Source: Devosia riboflavina (GTDB taxonomy: Bacteria; Pseudomonadota; Alphaproteobacteria; Rhizobiales; Devosiaceae). From it: a stretch of DNA of 64,000 nt. The notes beneath the pieces were generated by a model. The model ran no database searches, had not been told where the DNA came from, and was given only the letters and a program-made list of their open reading frames with translations. Where the stretch lies: the NCBI RefSeq assembly GCF_000743575.1, contig NZ_JQGC01000001.1, positions 62,001 to 126,000 on the forward strand, read 5' to 3'. Positions 26,616 through 34,587 of the stretch are shown here, one piece after another; the stretch's first letter is position 1, and the number at the start of each line of letters is the position of its first letter. Position numbers and translations under genes: made by a program.

Positions 26616-26789
26616 CTACTTGACGGAAACACGAAGAGCGTCGCGCTGCTGCTTCTCTATGGCTCGGTTTTCTCGCTGTCGCATTGCCAGTGTGGCTCGA
26701 ATGCTGAGGAGCTTTGCGGCTCTGTCTGGATTTGCCAGGGCCGAAGGGCGAAACTGGGACTGCGCAATATTGTATTGGTCCTGGGTCAT
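26616..26789 (-). CDS. Very small ORF (57 aa), coupled to upstream gene
   Basis: Too short for a usual ORF cut-off, but its ATG (26789) overlaps the TGA of the 151-residue gene upstream in an ATGA junction, and GGAG lies about eight bases before it. The product begins MTQDQYNIAQSQFRPSALAN and continues with a basic helical segment (LLSIRATLAMRQRENRAIEK). It is soluble, highly charged and of unknown function. It ends at a TAG, after which the same frame stays open into the 95-residue gene. Confidence 0.5.
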   Translation of the reverse strand: MTQDQYNIAQSQFRPSALANPDRAAKLLSIRATLAMRQRENRAIEKQQRDALRVSVK

Positions 26790-27241
26790 GCAGATCGCTC
26801 CGGTCGAGGGCCTATAAGGGCCGACGTGTCCGGGATTTCACCGGCTTTCCCGCCCAGTTCGACACCCTTGCGAGCGGCAGAAGCGTGCGGACGCTCGCTG
26901 GGAGGCGCCACCGGTTCGAAGTGATTGGGCCGGGGTGGGCGCAGGGGATAGGAGATTGCCATTGCGTCATCTTCTCTGGATGGGGTGTCGGGAACGGCGA
27001 ATGCGCCGCCGCCGGATCGCGCCAGGACAAGGCGGCTTCGATAGCCAACTATCCAGGCGTTCACCAAATCGGCCGCAGCCGAGGTTGTGATGCCCTTGCG
27101 CATCCGGACGAGGTCGATGAGGTCTTCCGGCGTCGTTATGGATTGAAGGTCGTCGTCGGTCAGAAAGGGCCAAGTCTTCTGCGCTTCCCAGCGTTCGCGA
27201 ATCTGCCCCGCGAGGCGAGCCTCGATACGGTAGCCGAACAT
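26786..27241 (-). CDS. Hypothetical protein (151 aa)
   Basis: The N-terminal half looks like a folded alpha-helical domain (MFGYRIEARLAGQIRERWEA, then TPEDLIDLVRMRKGITTSAA and a NAWIVGYRSRL end). The C-terminal half, from about residue 75, is Pro/Arg/Ala-rich and probably disordered. The start ATG has AGG about nine bases upstream. It is the first gene of the small-gene run; its TGA overlaps the next ATG. No family recognised. Confidence 0.6.
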   Translation of the reverse strand: MFGYRIEARLAGQIRERWEAQKTWPFLTDDDLQSITTPEDLIDLVRMRKGITTSAAADLVNAWIVGYRSRLVLARSGGGAFAVPDTPSREDDAMAISYPLRPPRPNHFEPVAPPSERPHASAARKGVELGGKAGEIPDTSALIGPRPERSA

Positions 27242-27664
27242 GCATTTTGCCTGGGAGAGCGGGCGACCGTTCCGGTCGTTAGATCGTCGTGTGCGTTAAG
27301 CACGGCCAAAGCCTGTGTCGATCTCCAACATCTCAAATGGTGACGAGCGACACCGATTACAAGAGCAATACGGCAGGCTCTGCCGTCGCAAACCCTTCGA
27401 AGACATTAGTTGCGGCGTGGCACGCTTCTAATGGGCCCCGTTGTACGGCGATGCCATCTCGACGCGCAGAAGATGGAGAGTGATCAGAGAATTGAGTTAG
27501 GTCGAACTGTCCGTGGTCGCGCGTTGATGTCAGCAATCGCAGCTGGCCGTTGTAGATTTTCGAGACGATGAGCCGAACGGCTGAGCACCAGGCTGGCGGA
27601 GGATTGCTCCTCATACATTGATCGTAGGGCCTTTTGCCCGGTTAACAATCCGACTGTCTTGTCC
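27242..27664. other. Intergenic region, no gene recognised
   Basis: This is a 423-base gap between the small-gene run and the 3' end of the biuret operon. The right side should hold the operon terminator and the left side the small-gene promoter. I see no hairpin with a T tract that I would call a terminator. The short minus-strand frame at 27357-27614 lacks protein-like composition and a ribosome-binding site. Confidence 0.5.
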
Positions 27665-28369
27665 TCAGGCTCCGGCGGGTAGCTTGGCGGCAGCCGCCTT
27701 TGGTCCACGTCTGACGTTTTCATCCTGCAGGTCGGCAAAGGCCGCTTGCACGATGCCGATATGACGCTGCATGGCCTCCTCCGCGCCGCGACGATCGCCC
27801 TGCAGTATGGCCAGCACCACATCCCCGTGTTCACTATGGGATTGGCTAAGACGCCCGAGCGTGTTGAACTGCGCTCTTCTGAAGGGCTGAAGACGTTGTC
27901 TGGTGGATCTCGTGATTTCTGCGAGATAGTCGTTATGAGCGCCGTCGTATATGGCAGAATGAAAGCGCTCGTTCGCCTCGGAATAGACGACTGTGTCACC
28001 GGAACGGACGATCTGCGCCATCTCCTTATGCAGTCGCTGCAGATCGCTTCGTTCAGCGTGCGACATTTGGGCAGCTGACAAACTGGCGCAGAGCGCTTCG
28101 AGATATCCCATCACCTCGAACATGCCGGCCAAGGTGGCTTGGTCGGGCTTCGCAACGAGTGCGGTCGCATGCGGTCTTTGTTGGACGAGGCCGCTCGCCG
28201 CAAGCAGGCGAAGGGCTTCACGAACCGGCGTGCGGGAAACGGAAAATTCGGTGGCAAGCGCGGTTTCGTCCAGCGGAGTGCCGGGGGAAAGCTCGCTGCT
28301 AATGATGCGCGTGGCAAGGCGCTGGCGGATATCTTCGGCCGATGTTCTTGGCGTACGAGCCACGTGCAT
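27665..28369 (-). CDS. GntR-family (FadR/FCD) transcriptional regulator
   Basis: A 234-residue regulator. The winged helix-turn-helix spans about 10-75 (SAEDIRQRLATRIISSELSP, ETALATEFSVSRTPVREALR, LLAASGLVQQRP). The FCD effector domain covers about 85-210 with candidate metal/ligand residues in YSEANERFHSAIYDGAHN and the final EEAMQRHIG histidine. It is the last gene of the biuret/allophanate operon, 15 bases after the AtzH-like gene, and is probably the local regulator sensing a ureide intermediate. The TTGCATACAATA repeats at 35841-35903 resemble FadR-subfamily palindromes and are its most likely sites. Confidence 0.9.
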   Translation of the reverse strand: MHVARTPRTSAEDIRQRLATRIISSELSPGTPLDETALATEFSVSRTPVREALRLLAASGLVQQRPHATALVAKPDQATLAGMFEVMGYLEALCASLSAAQMSHAERSDLQRLHKEMAQIVRSGDTVVYSEANERFHSAIYDGAHNDYLAEITRSTRQRLQPFRRAQFNTLGRLSQSHSEHGDVVLAILQGDRRGAEEAMQRHIGIVQAAFADLQDENVRRGPKAAAAKLPAGA

Positions 28370-28383
28370 ACTCGTTTGTAAGG

Positions 28384-28764
28384 TCAGAGTGTTGTCGGCA
28401 TCATGCTCACATGGGCCGCAGCGACTTTCCAGCCGCCTTCGGTTAAGACCCAGGTCTGTTGCTGCCGGCCCACCTGGCCGGGAATGTCAGGTCGATAGAA
28501 CAGCGTCGACGCTGTCGCAACCTCTTTGCCATAGGTGACGATGCTCACCCGCTCGAGTTCGCGCGTGAACGGCAACTGCGTCGCCCGAAAGGCGCGGATT
28601 TCGTCGATACCGTATTGGACTTCGGAGACGCCAAAGCGCACCGTGTCGCCGCGGTGGAGAAAGAAGGCGTCGAGCGCCGGCACGTCATTGGCAAGGAGCG
28701 CAGCCTCGTAACGGTCGAACGCGGCCCGAACTGCGACCACAGTTTGGAGGTCGTTGATGATCAT
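28384..28764 (-). CDS. AtzH/HpxZ-like (DUF3225, NTF2-fold) protein
   Basis: A 126-residue NTF2/SnoaL-fold protein. The ALLANDVPALDAFFLHRGDT segment, the GVSEVQYGIDEIRAFRATQL helix and the final GGWKVAAAHVSMMP strand are characteristic of the AtzH-like/HpxZ family. That family is found in cyanuric acid, oxalurate and pyrimidine-type ureide clusters, usually next to AtzE/AtzF-like amidases. Its overlap with the MTHFS-like gene (four bases) puts it in the biuret operon. It probably helps handle an unstable carboxylated urea intermediate; the exact reaction here is inferred. Confidence 0.85.
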   Translation of the reverse strand: MIINDLQTVVAVRAAFDRYEAALLANDVPALDAFFLHRGDTVRFGVSEVQYGIDEIRAFRATQLPFTRELERVSIVTYGKEVATASTLFYRPDIPGQVGRQQQTWVLTEGGWKVAAAHVSMMPTTL

Positions 28765-29534
28765 GCGCTGGCACGCCGGCTTAGCATGCGATCACGCAGA
28801 TTCGTAAGGAACGGGATGGTCTCGAATTGATCGGCGCGGACCTTGCTCCAGTCGACACCCATCGGGCGGGTTGCGATGCTGCCGGTGGTGATCAGTTCTC
28901 TTTCGGTTGCCACGAAATCGAGCGGGCTGTCGTGGCTTTCGATGACGATGGCATCGTCGGGCACGAGCTGGATCGAGTGGATGCTCGTTGCCATCGGGGT
29001 CGTGGCGGTGACGATGCCGAGCTCGCGGAAAATGGCGGTCTCGAGATCAGCAAAGCCGGCGCCCTTGCCGGTGCGACCGCCGGCGCGGCTGACAGCGACC
29101 GAACCGACGACGCAGAAGTCGAGCGGTTCAACCTCCTCGAATTCCAGCCGCTCGCCATGGGTCATGAACCCCTGTGGGGTGGCGGCAAGCTCGAAGGAGA
29201 TTTCGGCCACCGTGAGTTTTGCGGGATCGAGACGGAGGTAGGGGAAGTCCTTGGTGAGATAGGGGACTGGTGTGTAGACAACCTTGTCCTCATAAAGCGC
29301 GCGAATGCGGATCGGGGTCTGGGCATGGTCCGGATTGGTTTTGACCGTGCGGGCGCTCTTCCAAGCGTCGGTCTGCGCCAGATGCCAGGCAGCGACATCG
29401 GCGCCCGAGAAATTCGGAATCATGCTCCAGGCCGGGCCGACATTGACGCCGGCGGTCTCAAGCTCGCGCCAGATTGTGTGTCGGATGATGTCCTTGGCCG
29501 GATTACGTCCGGCCCAGCGGCCCTGTTCAGACAT
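28761..29534 (-). CDS. 5-formyltetrahydrofolate cyclo-ligase-fold (MTHFS-like) protein
   Basis: A 257-residue protein with the MTHFS-fold landmarks: an N-terminal helix ([20 protein letters not shown]), a [20 protein letters not shown] segment and the Gly-rich nucleotide/folate loop [20 protein letters not shown]. It resembles MTHFS-domain-containing (MTHFSD-like) proteins more than classical cyclo-ligases, which are about 190 residues long. A folate substrate is not obvious in a biuret operon. Start and stop overlap its neighbours, so it is an integral operon member. It could act as a cyclo-ligase, as an ATP-dependent ureide-processing enzyme, or as an accessory protein; sequence does not decide. 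Confidence 0.8.
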   Translation of the reverse strand: MSEQGRWAGRNPAKDIIRHTIWRELETAGVNVGPAWSMIPNFSGADVAAWHLAQTDAWKSARTVKTNPDHAQTPIRIRALYEDKVVYTPVPYLTKDFPYLRLDPAKLTVAEISFELAATPQGFMTHGERLEFEEVEPLDFCVVGSVAVSRAGGRTGKGAGFADLETAIFRELGIVTATTPMATSIHSIQLVPDDAIVIESHDSPLDFVATERELITTGSIATRPMGVDWSKVRADQFETIPFLTNLRDRMLSRRASA

Positions 29535-30213
29535 GTGCGTGATCCCTCGCGAGCGTCTTCTGTAGTTCCGAGAGAGGCGTCACCCAGCCGACGATGCCGC
29601 CCTGGGCCGCGATCATCTCGATGGCTGACGCCTTGAACTGCGGAAAATAGCTCTCCGTGGCGTCTTCGATGAGGAGGCATTCGTAGCCGCGGTCATTGGC
29701 CTCGCGCATGGAGGTCTGGACGCAGACTTCTGTGGTGACACCGGCAAAGACGAGATGGGAGATGCCCATGTCCTGCAGTCTCTCGTGGATACCGGTGGCG
29801 TAGAACATGCCCTTTCCGGGCTTGTCGATGACGATTTCGCCTGCGATTGGCGCCAGAGCATCGACGATCTGGTTGCCGGGTTCGCCGGCGATGAGGATAC
29901 GCCCCATGGCCCCGGTGTCGCCAATGCGCAGCCCCGGCTTGCCACGGCTGATTTTGGCCGGCGGGCAATCGGAAAGATCGGGCATGTGAGCCTCGCGGGT
30001 ATGGATGATTGGCCAGCCCTCTTCCCGGAACAGCGCGATCAGCGCCGCGGTCGCTGGGATGATCGCCTCCAATCGCGAAACATCATTGCCGAGGCTGTCG
30101 CCAAAACCGCCGGGTTCGATGAAGTCGCGCTGCATGTCGATGACGACGAGCGCGGTATGGCCGGGGTCGAGTGGATAGGGATAGGGGCGGGCGGGAATAT
30201 CGACCATGCTCAA
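29527..30213 (-). CDS. Isochorismatase-family cysteine hydrolase, second biuret-operon copy
   Basis: A 228-residue cysteine hydrolase. The catalytic triad is visible as D26 (VVIDMQRDF), K131 ([10 protein letters not shown]) and C164 ([20 protein letters not shown]). A cis-peptide-type GVT precedes the Cys. It is a diverged paralogue of the BiuH-like protein encoded two genes upstream; it lacks the N-terminal DPYPWPF-type segment and the [12 protein letters not shown] loop of true BiuH. It therefore probably acts on a related amide such as a ureidoacrylate-, carbamoyl- or substituted-biuret-type substrate. It overlaps both neighbours (four and eight bases). Confidence 0.85.
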   Translation of the reverse strand: MSMVDIPARPYPYPLDPGHTALVVIDMQRDFIEPGGFGDSLGNDVSRLEAIIPATAALIALFREEGWPIIHTREAHMPDLSDCPPAKISRGKPGLRIGDTGAMGRILIAGEPGNQIVDALAPIAGEIVIDKPGKGMFYATGIHERLQDMGISHLVFAGVTTEVCVQTSMREANDRGYECLLIEDATESYFPQFKASAIEMIAAQGGIVGWVTPLSELQKTLARDHAHV

Positions 30214-31739
30214 TGCCCTGCCATGTGCTGGCCGATGACGTTCCGATCCGTCTCCTGGATAGCGGCGACATAGGTGATGGTGCCGCCACTCATCACCGCC
30301 ACGCGGTCGGCGAGTTCGAGGATTTCGTCGAGATCCTCGCTGACCAGCAATACGGCCGCGCCGCGATTGCGCTGTTCCATGATCTGGCTGCGAATATCGG
30401 CAACCGAGGCGAAGTCGAGCCCGAAGCAGGGATTGGCGACGATCAGCACATCAACATCGCCCGAGAGTTCACGCGCCAACACGGCGCGCTGCACATTGCC
30501 GCCCGAAAGCGTTTCGATCGGCGCATCAGGCGAGGTGGTTTTGACGCGGTAAAGTTTGATCAGTTCTTCGGCGCGCTTGCGCAGCGGACCGGGGGACATC
30601 CACCAGCCAAGGCTTGCGACGGGCGGCTTGTCGAAGGCGCGGAAGGCGAGGTTCTCCGCGACGCTCATGCGCGGCACGGTGGCGTTCTTGAGCGGTTCTT
30701 CGGGGAGGCCGAAGACCTTGTAGCGGTCGAAATTGCTGCGCTTTGGCGCAAAATTCTGCGCCTGAATACGGATGGCGCCGTCGCTCATGGCGCGCTGGCC
30801 GGCAAGAACTTCGACCAGCGCCGATTGCCCATTGCCGGACACGCCGGCAATGCCGACAATCTCGCCGGCATTGACCTTGAGGTTGATCGAGGACAGCACC
30901 GGGGTGCCTTCGGCGTCCTCGGCAAAGATGCCGGCCAGCTCGAGCACTTCGCGCTTGTCATTGTGCTGGGTACGCGCGGCGCGTTCACGCACTTCCGTGT
31001 CGCCGATCATCATCCGGCTCATCTCGGCAATGCTGGCCGATTGTGCATCGCCCGAGCCGGTGAGCTTGCCGCGGCGCAGCACGGTAAAGCCGTCGCAGAA
31101 GGCTTTCACCTCGCGGAATTTGTGGGAGATCATCAAGACGGTGATCTCTTTTTTCGCGGCCATGTCGCCCAAGAGGCCAAGCATCTCGTCGGCCTCGCCT
31201 GGCGTCAGCACCGAGGTCGGTTCGTCGAGGATCATGAAGCGCTGGTCGAGATAGAGCAGTTTCAGGATTTCCAGCTTCTGCTTTTCACCGGCCGAAAGCG
31301 TCGCCACCTGCGCATCGAGCGGCACCTTGAAGGGCATGGTTTCCATAAACTCGGAAAGGGCCTTCTTCTCCTTGCGCCAGTCGATTACGGAGGGTGCGTC
31401 GGCGCGGGAGATGACGAGGTTTTCCGCCGCAGTCAGGCAGGGAACCAGGGTAAAGTGCTGGTAGACCATGCCGATGCCATGAGCGCGTGCGTCCTTGGGT
31501 GTCTTGATAGACACTTCCTTGCCATCGAGTTTTACCGAGCCTTTGTCGGGCGAGTAAAAGCCCATGATGGATTTTACGAGCGTGGATTTGCCCGCGCCGT
31601 TTTCGCCGAGCAAGGCGTGGAACGAACCGGCGGGCACCGAGATCGACACATCATCGAGCGCCACAAGCGGCCCGAAGATTTTGGTCATGCCTGTGGCTTC
31701 GAGCGAAGGGGCACGGCCCATGGGGGCTACGGCGTTCAT
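30210..31739 (-). CDS. ABC transporter ATP-binding protein, BMP/nucleoside type
   Basis: A 509-residue tandem ATPase of the RbsA/MglA-like class used with BMP-type binding proteins. The first nucleotide-binding domain has Walker [11 protein letters not shown], signature [13 protein letters not shown] and Walker [12 protein letters not shown]. The second has a degenerate Walker A ([12 protein letters not shown]), signature [15 protein letters not shown] and Walker [14 protein letters not shown] with Asn replacing the catalytic Glu context, as is common for the second domain of this class. The ATG at 31739 is chosen because it forms a four-base overlap with the BiuH stop; the longer upstream frame is low-complexity shadow. 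It energises the two permeases encoded upstream. Confidence 0.93.
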   Translation of the reverse strand: MNAVAPMGRAPSLEATGMTKIFGPLVALDDVSISVPAGSFHALLGENGAGKSTLVKSIMGFYSPDKGSVKLDGKEVSIKTPKDARAHGIGMVYQHFTLVPCLTAAENLVISRADAPSVIDWRKEKKALSEFMETMPFKVPLDAQVATLSAGEKQKLEILKLLYLDQRFMILDEPTSVLTPGEADEMLGLLGDMAAKKEITVLMISHKFREVKAFCDGFTVLRRGKLTGSGDAQSASIAEMSRMMIGDTEVRERAARTQHNDKREVLELAGIFAEDAEGTPVLSSINLKVNAGEIVGIAGVSGNGQSALVEVLAGQRAMSDGAIRIQAQNFAPKRSNFDRYKVFGLPEEPLKNATVPRMSVAENLAFRAFDKPPVASLGWWMSPGPLRKRAEELIKLYRVKTTSPDAPIETLSGGNVQRAVLARELSGDVDVLIVANPCFGLDFASVADIRSQIMEQRNRGAAVLLVSEDLDEILELADRVAVMSGGTITYVAAIQETDRNVIGQHMAGH

Positions 31740-32461
31740 GGCAGCACCTCGATCAGCGCCGCCGAAGTGCTCACCGCGCCGAAAACGCCGCCCTGCATCT
31801 TGATCATGTCCACTGCGGCGTCGTGATTGCTTTGCTTGGTTGCGGCGCAGCAGTCTTCCAGCAGCAGGCACTCATAGCCGCGGTCATTGGCGTCGCGCAT
31901 GGTCGTGTGCACGCAGACATCGGTGGTGACGCCGGTGAAGATGATGTTGCGGATGTTCTTCATGCGCAGCACCAGTTCGAAATCGGTGGCGATGAAAGTG
32001 CCCTTGCCCGGTTTGTCGATGATCTGCTCGCCCGGCAGCGGCTGGAGTTCGGGGATGATCTCCCAGCCCGGTTCGCCGCGCACCAGAATGCGACCGCACG
32101 GACCCTGGTCGCCGATGCCCGCGCCGATGCGTTGCGAGCGCCAGCGCTTGTTGGCGGGCAGGTCCGAAAGGTCGGGTTTGTGCCCCTCGCGGGTGTGGAT
32201 TATCGTATAGCCTTTGGCCCGCATGGCGGTCAGGACCTGCTGGATCGGCTCGATGGGGGCACGAGTCAGGCCGATGTCGTAGCCCATCGTGTCGACATAA
32301 CCACCGGGCGCGCAGAAATCGACCTGCATGTCGATGACGACGAGGGCGGTATTGTGCGGCCCCCAATTGCCGTCAAATGGCCAGGGATAGGGATCGGCCG
32401 AGGCGATGGTAGAGCCGCCGGCGACCATGGCGGCATCGACGCGTTCGTCTGCAAGGGTCAT
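31736..32461 (-). CDS. biuH: Biuret amidohydrolase
   Basis: A 241-residue isochorismatase-superfamily enzyme hydrolysing biuret to allophanate and ammonia. It carries the N-terminal [10 protein letters not shown] segment, [38 protein letters not shown] and [20 protein letters not shown] that I recognise from rhizobial BiuH. The triad is D44, K150 and C183, with spacings (106 and 33) identical to the published D36/K142/C175 triad as I remember it. An RutB-type ureidoacrylate hydrolase is the alternative, but no other rut genes are present and an allophanate hydrolase is encoded nearby, which fits biuret. The gene follows the second permease by nine bases. Confidence 0.88.
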   Translation of the reverse strand: MTLADERVDAAMVAGGSTIASADPYPWPFDGNWGPHNTALVVIDMQVDFCAPGGYVDTMGYDIGLTRAPIEPIQQVLTAMRAKGYTIIHTREGHKPDLSDLPANKRWRSQRIGAGIGDQGPCGRILVRGEPGWEIIPELQPLPGEQIIDKPGKGTFIATDFELVLRMKNIRNIIFTGVTTDVCVHTTMRDANDRGYECLLLEDCCAATKQSNHDAAVDMIKMQGGVFGAVSTSAALIEVLP

Positions 32462-32470
32462 GGCAGGCTC

Positions 32471-33388
32471 CTATTTGGTGATCGAGAGTTCGCCTGGCGC
32501 TTCGCGCGCCGCGCCCTTGGAGCGGGCAGAGGCGATCATGATGAAAAGCGTCAGGATGTAGGGGGCGGCATTGAAGAAGTAGTAGCCCTGCGTGATCCCC
32601 ACCGATTGCAGAGAGGGCCCGATGGCACCTGCCGCGCCGAACAGCAGCGCCGCCCAGATGCAGCGGATCGGGTCCCAGCGGGCAAAGATGACGAGGGCCA
32701 CGGCCATAAGGCCCTGTCCCGAGGAGAGGCCCTGGTTCCACGAGCCGGGATAGTAGAGCGAGAGGAAGGAGCCGCCGATGCCGGCCAGCATGCCGCCGAT
32801 GGTAGTGGCGATGAAGCGAACGAGATCCACCGATACGCCCATGGCCCTGGCCGAGGCGGCGCTGTCGCCGGTCATGCGGACAATGAGGCCCCAGCGCGTA
32901 TTGGCAAAGGCCCAGCTCATCAGAACGGCGAGCAGGATACCGACGAAGAACAGCGGATTGACCTGCAGCGCCTGGGCCAGCGAGGCATTGCCGGTCCAGT
33001 CGCCGAGCGGTATGGAATTGAGCCGCGGGGCCGAGGGCTGGATATAGGGTTTGCCGAAGAAGAAGGCGACGCCGGTGCCAAAGCTCATGATGGCGATGCC
33101 GACGGCGATATCGTTCACCTTGGGTAACTTGCAGATATAGCCATGGAGAGCGCCGAGAATCAGGCCTGAGCCACCGGCGGCGAGGACGCCGATCCAGGGA
33201 TTGCCGGTGTGGAAGCTAATCGCGTAGGCGACCATAGCACCGAGCACGAGATTGCCCTCGAGCCCGAGATTAATGCGGCCCGACTTTTCGGTGAGGCATT
33301 CGCCGAGGGCCACGAACATGAAGGGGGTCGAGACGCGAATGGCGCCGCCGAGCATGGCGATGAGGACGATGAAGATCGAGTTGTCCAT
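32471..33388 (-). CDS. ABC transporter permease (BMP/nucleoside type, small)
   Basis: A 305-residue inner-membrane permease with about eight hydrophobic helices. It contains the BPD_transp_2 features SGRINLGLEGNLVLGAMVAY and a GSFLSLYYPGSWNQGLSSGQ loop like those of YufQ/NupQ-type nucleoside and BMP-dependent permeases. The C-terminus is cytoplasmic (ARSKGAAREAPGELS). It pairs with the larger permease encoded immediately upstream; their stop and start share one base (33388). Together with the tandem ATPase and BMP-type binding protein it forms the importer of the biuret operon. Confidence 0.92.
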   Translation of the reverse strand: MDNSIFIVLIAMLGGAIRVSTPFMFVALGECLTEKSGRINLGLEGNLVLGAMVAYAISFHTGNPWIGVLAAGGSGLILGALHGYICKLPKVNDIAVGIAIMSFGTGVAFFFGKPYIQPSAPRLNSIPLGDWTGNASLAQALQVNPLFFVGILLAVLMSWAFANTRWGLIVRMTGDSAASARAMGVSVDLVRFIATTIGGMLAGIGGSFLSLYYPGSWNQGLSSGQGLMAVALVIFARWDPIRCIWAALLFGAAGAIGPSLQSVGITQGYYFFNAAPYILTLFIMIASARSKGAAREAPGELSITK

Positions 33389-34497
33389 CAGGTGCGGTCT
33401 CCCCCGACTGGCGGCTGGAAGAATTTGAGGCGCCCATAGAGCGTGTCGCTGGTCAGCAGCACGACGAAGATGATGCCCTGCAGCACGAGCACCGTGGCGT
33501 CGGGCATGCCCATGCGGCGTTGCACGAGGCCACCGGCCGCCGCGATGGCGCCGAAGAGAATGGCGACAGGCACGACGGCCAGTGGGTTGTGGCGGGCGAG
33601 GAAGGCGATGAGGATGCCGGTAAAGCCATAGCCGGCGACGAGCGAGGCATTGGCCTGGCCGTGAATGGCCGCCACTTCAAAAAAGCCGGCGAGCCCTGCG
33701 CAGCATCCGGCGATAACGCAGCACGACACGATGAGCAGGCCTACCGGCAGGCCCTGCGCCTGCGCGGCGCGGACATTGCCGCCGGTCATGCGCGCAGCAA
33801 AGCCAAAGGTCGTGCGCGACATCAGAATATAGAGCGCTATGGCCAGGACAATGCCGGCGGCGAAGCCCCAATGCACGTCGGTGCCAGGGATCGATCCGAT
33901 GCGATAGGCATCGCCGATCGGCATGGTCGAGGGCTTGTTGGCCGAGGCTGGATCGCGTAGCGCGCCCTCGACGAAGAAGTTCATGATGGCGATGGCGATA
34001 TAGGAGAGCAGCAGCGACGAGATGGTCTCGTTGACGCCGCGATAATGCCGCAGCCATCCGGCAAGGCCGATCCACACGCCGCCCGTCACCATGGCGATCA
34101 GGGCCATGAGCAGCCAGGTGAGCGGCGCAGGAATGCCGAAGGTCACGAGAGGAATGGCTATGGCTGCCGCTGCAAAGCCGCCGAGCACCAAGGCGCCCTC
34201 GGCGCCGATAATGGTCAGTCCGATGCGCGCGGGAATGGCGAAGGCGAGACCAGCGAGGATCAGCGGGGCGGACCGCTGTAGAGACTGCTGAATCGAGAAG
34301 GATGATCCAAAACCGCCGGTCCAGACGAGGCTGAAGAAGTCGACCGGCGATTTACCGATGATGAGGAGGAAGAGCGAAAACAACACCGCCGAAACCAGCA
34401 GCGCCACCAGAGGCACAAACAGTGCCTCGGCGAATTTCAGCATGCGCACATTGGGCGTGTGCGTGGAAGGAATTGATCCGGCAGTTTCCGCGCTCAT
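33388..34497 (-). CDS. ABC transporter permease (BMP/nucleoside type, large)
   Basis: A 369-residue permease with about ten hydrophobic helices, corresponding to the YufP/NupP partner of BMP-type importers. Landmarks are LQRSAPLILAGLAFAIPARI, GLTIIGAEGALVLGGFAAAA and the conserved GVNETISSLLLSYIAIAIMN helix. The N-terminal tail (MSAETAGSIPSTHTPNVRML) is cytoplasmic. The last helices end in PPVGGDRT. It is separated from the binding-protein gene by 90 bases that contain a GC-rich hairpin. Confidence 0.92.
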   Translation of the reverse strand: MSAETAGSIPSTHTPNVRMLKFAEALFVPLVALLVSAVLFSLFLLIIGKSPVDFFSLVWTGGFGSSFSIQQSLQRSAPLILAGLAFAIPARIGLTIIGAEGALVLGGFAAAAIAIPLVTFGIPAPLTWLLMALIAMVTGGVWIGLAGWLRHYRGVNETISSLLLSYIAIAIMNFFVEGALRDPASANKPSTMPIGDAYRIGSIPGTDVHWGFAAGIVLAIALYILMSRTTFGFAARMTGGNVRAAQAQGLPVGLLIVSCCVIAGCCAGLAGFFEVAAIHGQANASLVAGYGFTGILIAFLARHNPLAVVPVAILFGAIAAAGGLVQRRMGMPDATVLVLQGIIFVVLLTSDTLYGRLKFFQPPVGGDRT

Positions 34498-34522
34498 GGC
34501 TTGCTCCGCTTACTCCACCTAA

Positions 34523-34543
34523 CCTCCCCCTTGCGGGGGGAGG
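34523..34543 (-). terminator. Hairpin between binding-protein and permease genes
   Basis: CCTCCCCC (34523-34530) pairs with GGGGGAGG (34536-34543) around a short loop in the 90-base gap between the BMP-type binding-protein gene and the first permease gene. There is no T tract, so partial termination or mRNA 3'-end stabilisation is more likely than a full stop. The pyrimidine-rich sequence resembles the repeat near 6841. Confidence 0.5.
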
Positions 34544-34587
34544 GACGTATGTGTGTTTGGCGCAATATCTCGGTGATGCCGCTGCGA

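Noticed and set aside
27357..27614. Minus-strand 85-codon frame between the small genes and the GntR gene
   Set aside because: No ribosome-binding site and no protein-like composition.
30171..33127. Two long plus-strand frames (551 and 434 codons) opposite the ABC ATPase and BiuH genes
   Set aside because: Antisense to genes with full catalytic motifs and overlapping operon structure; no domain content.
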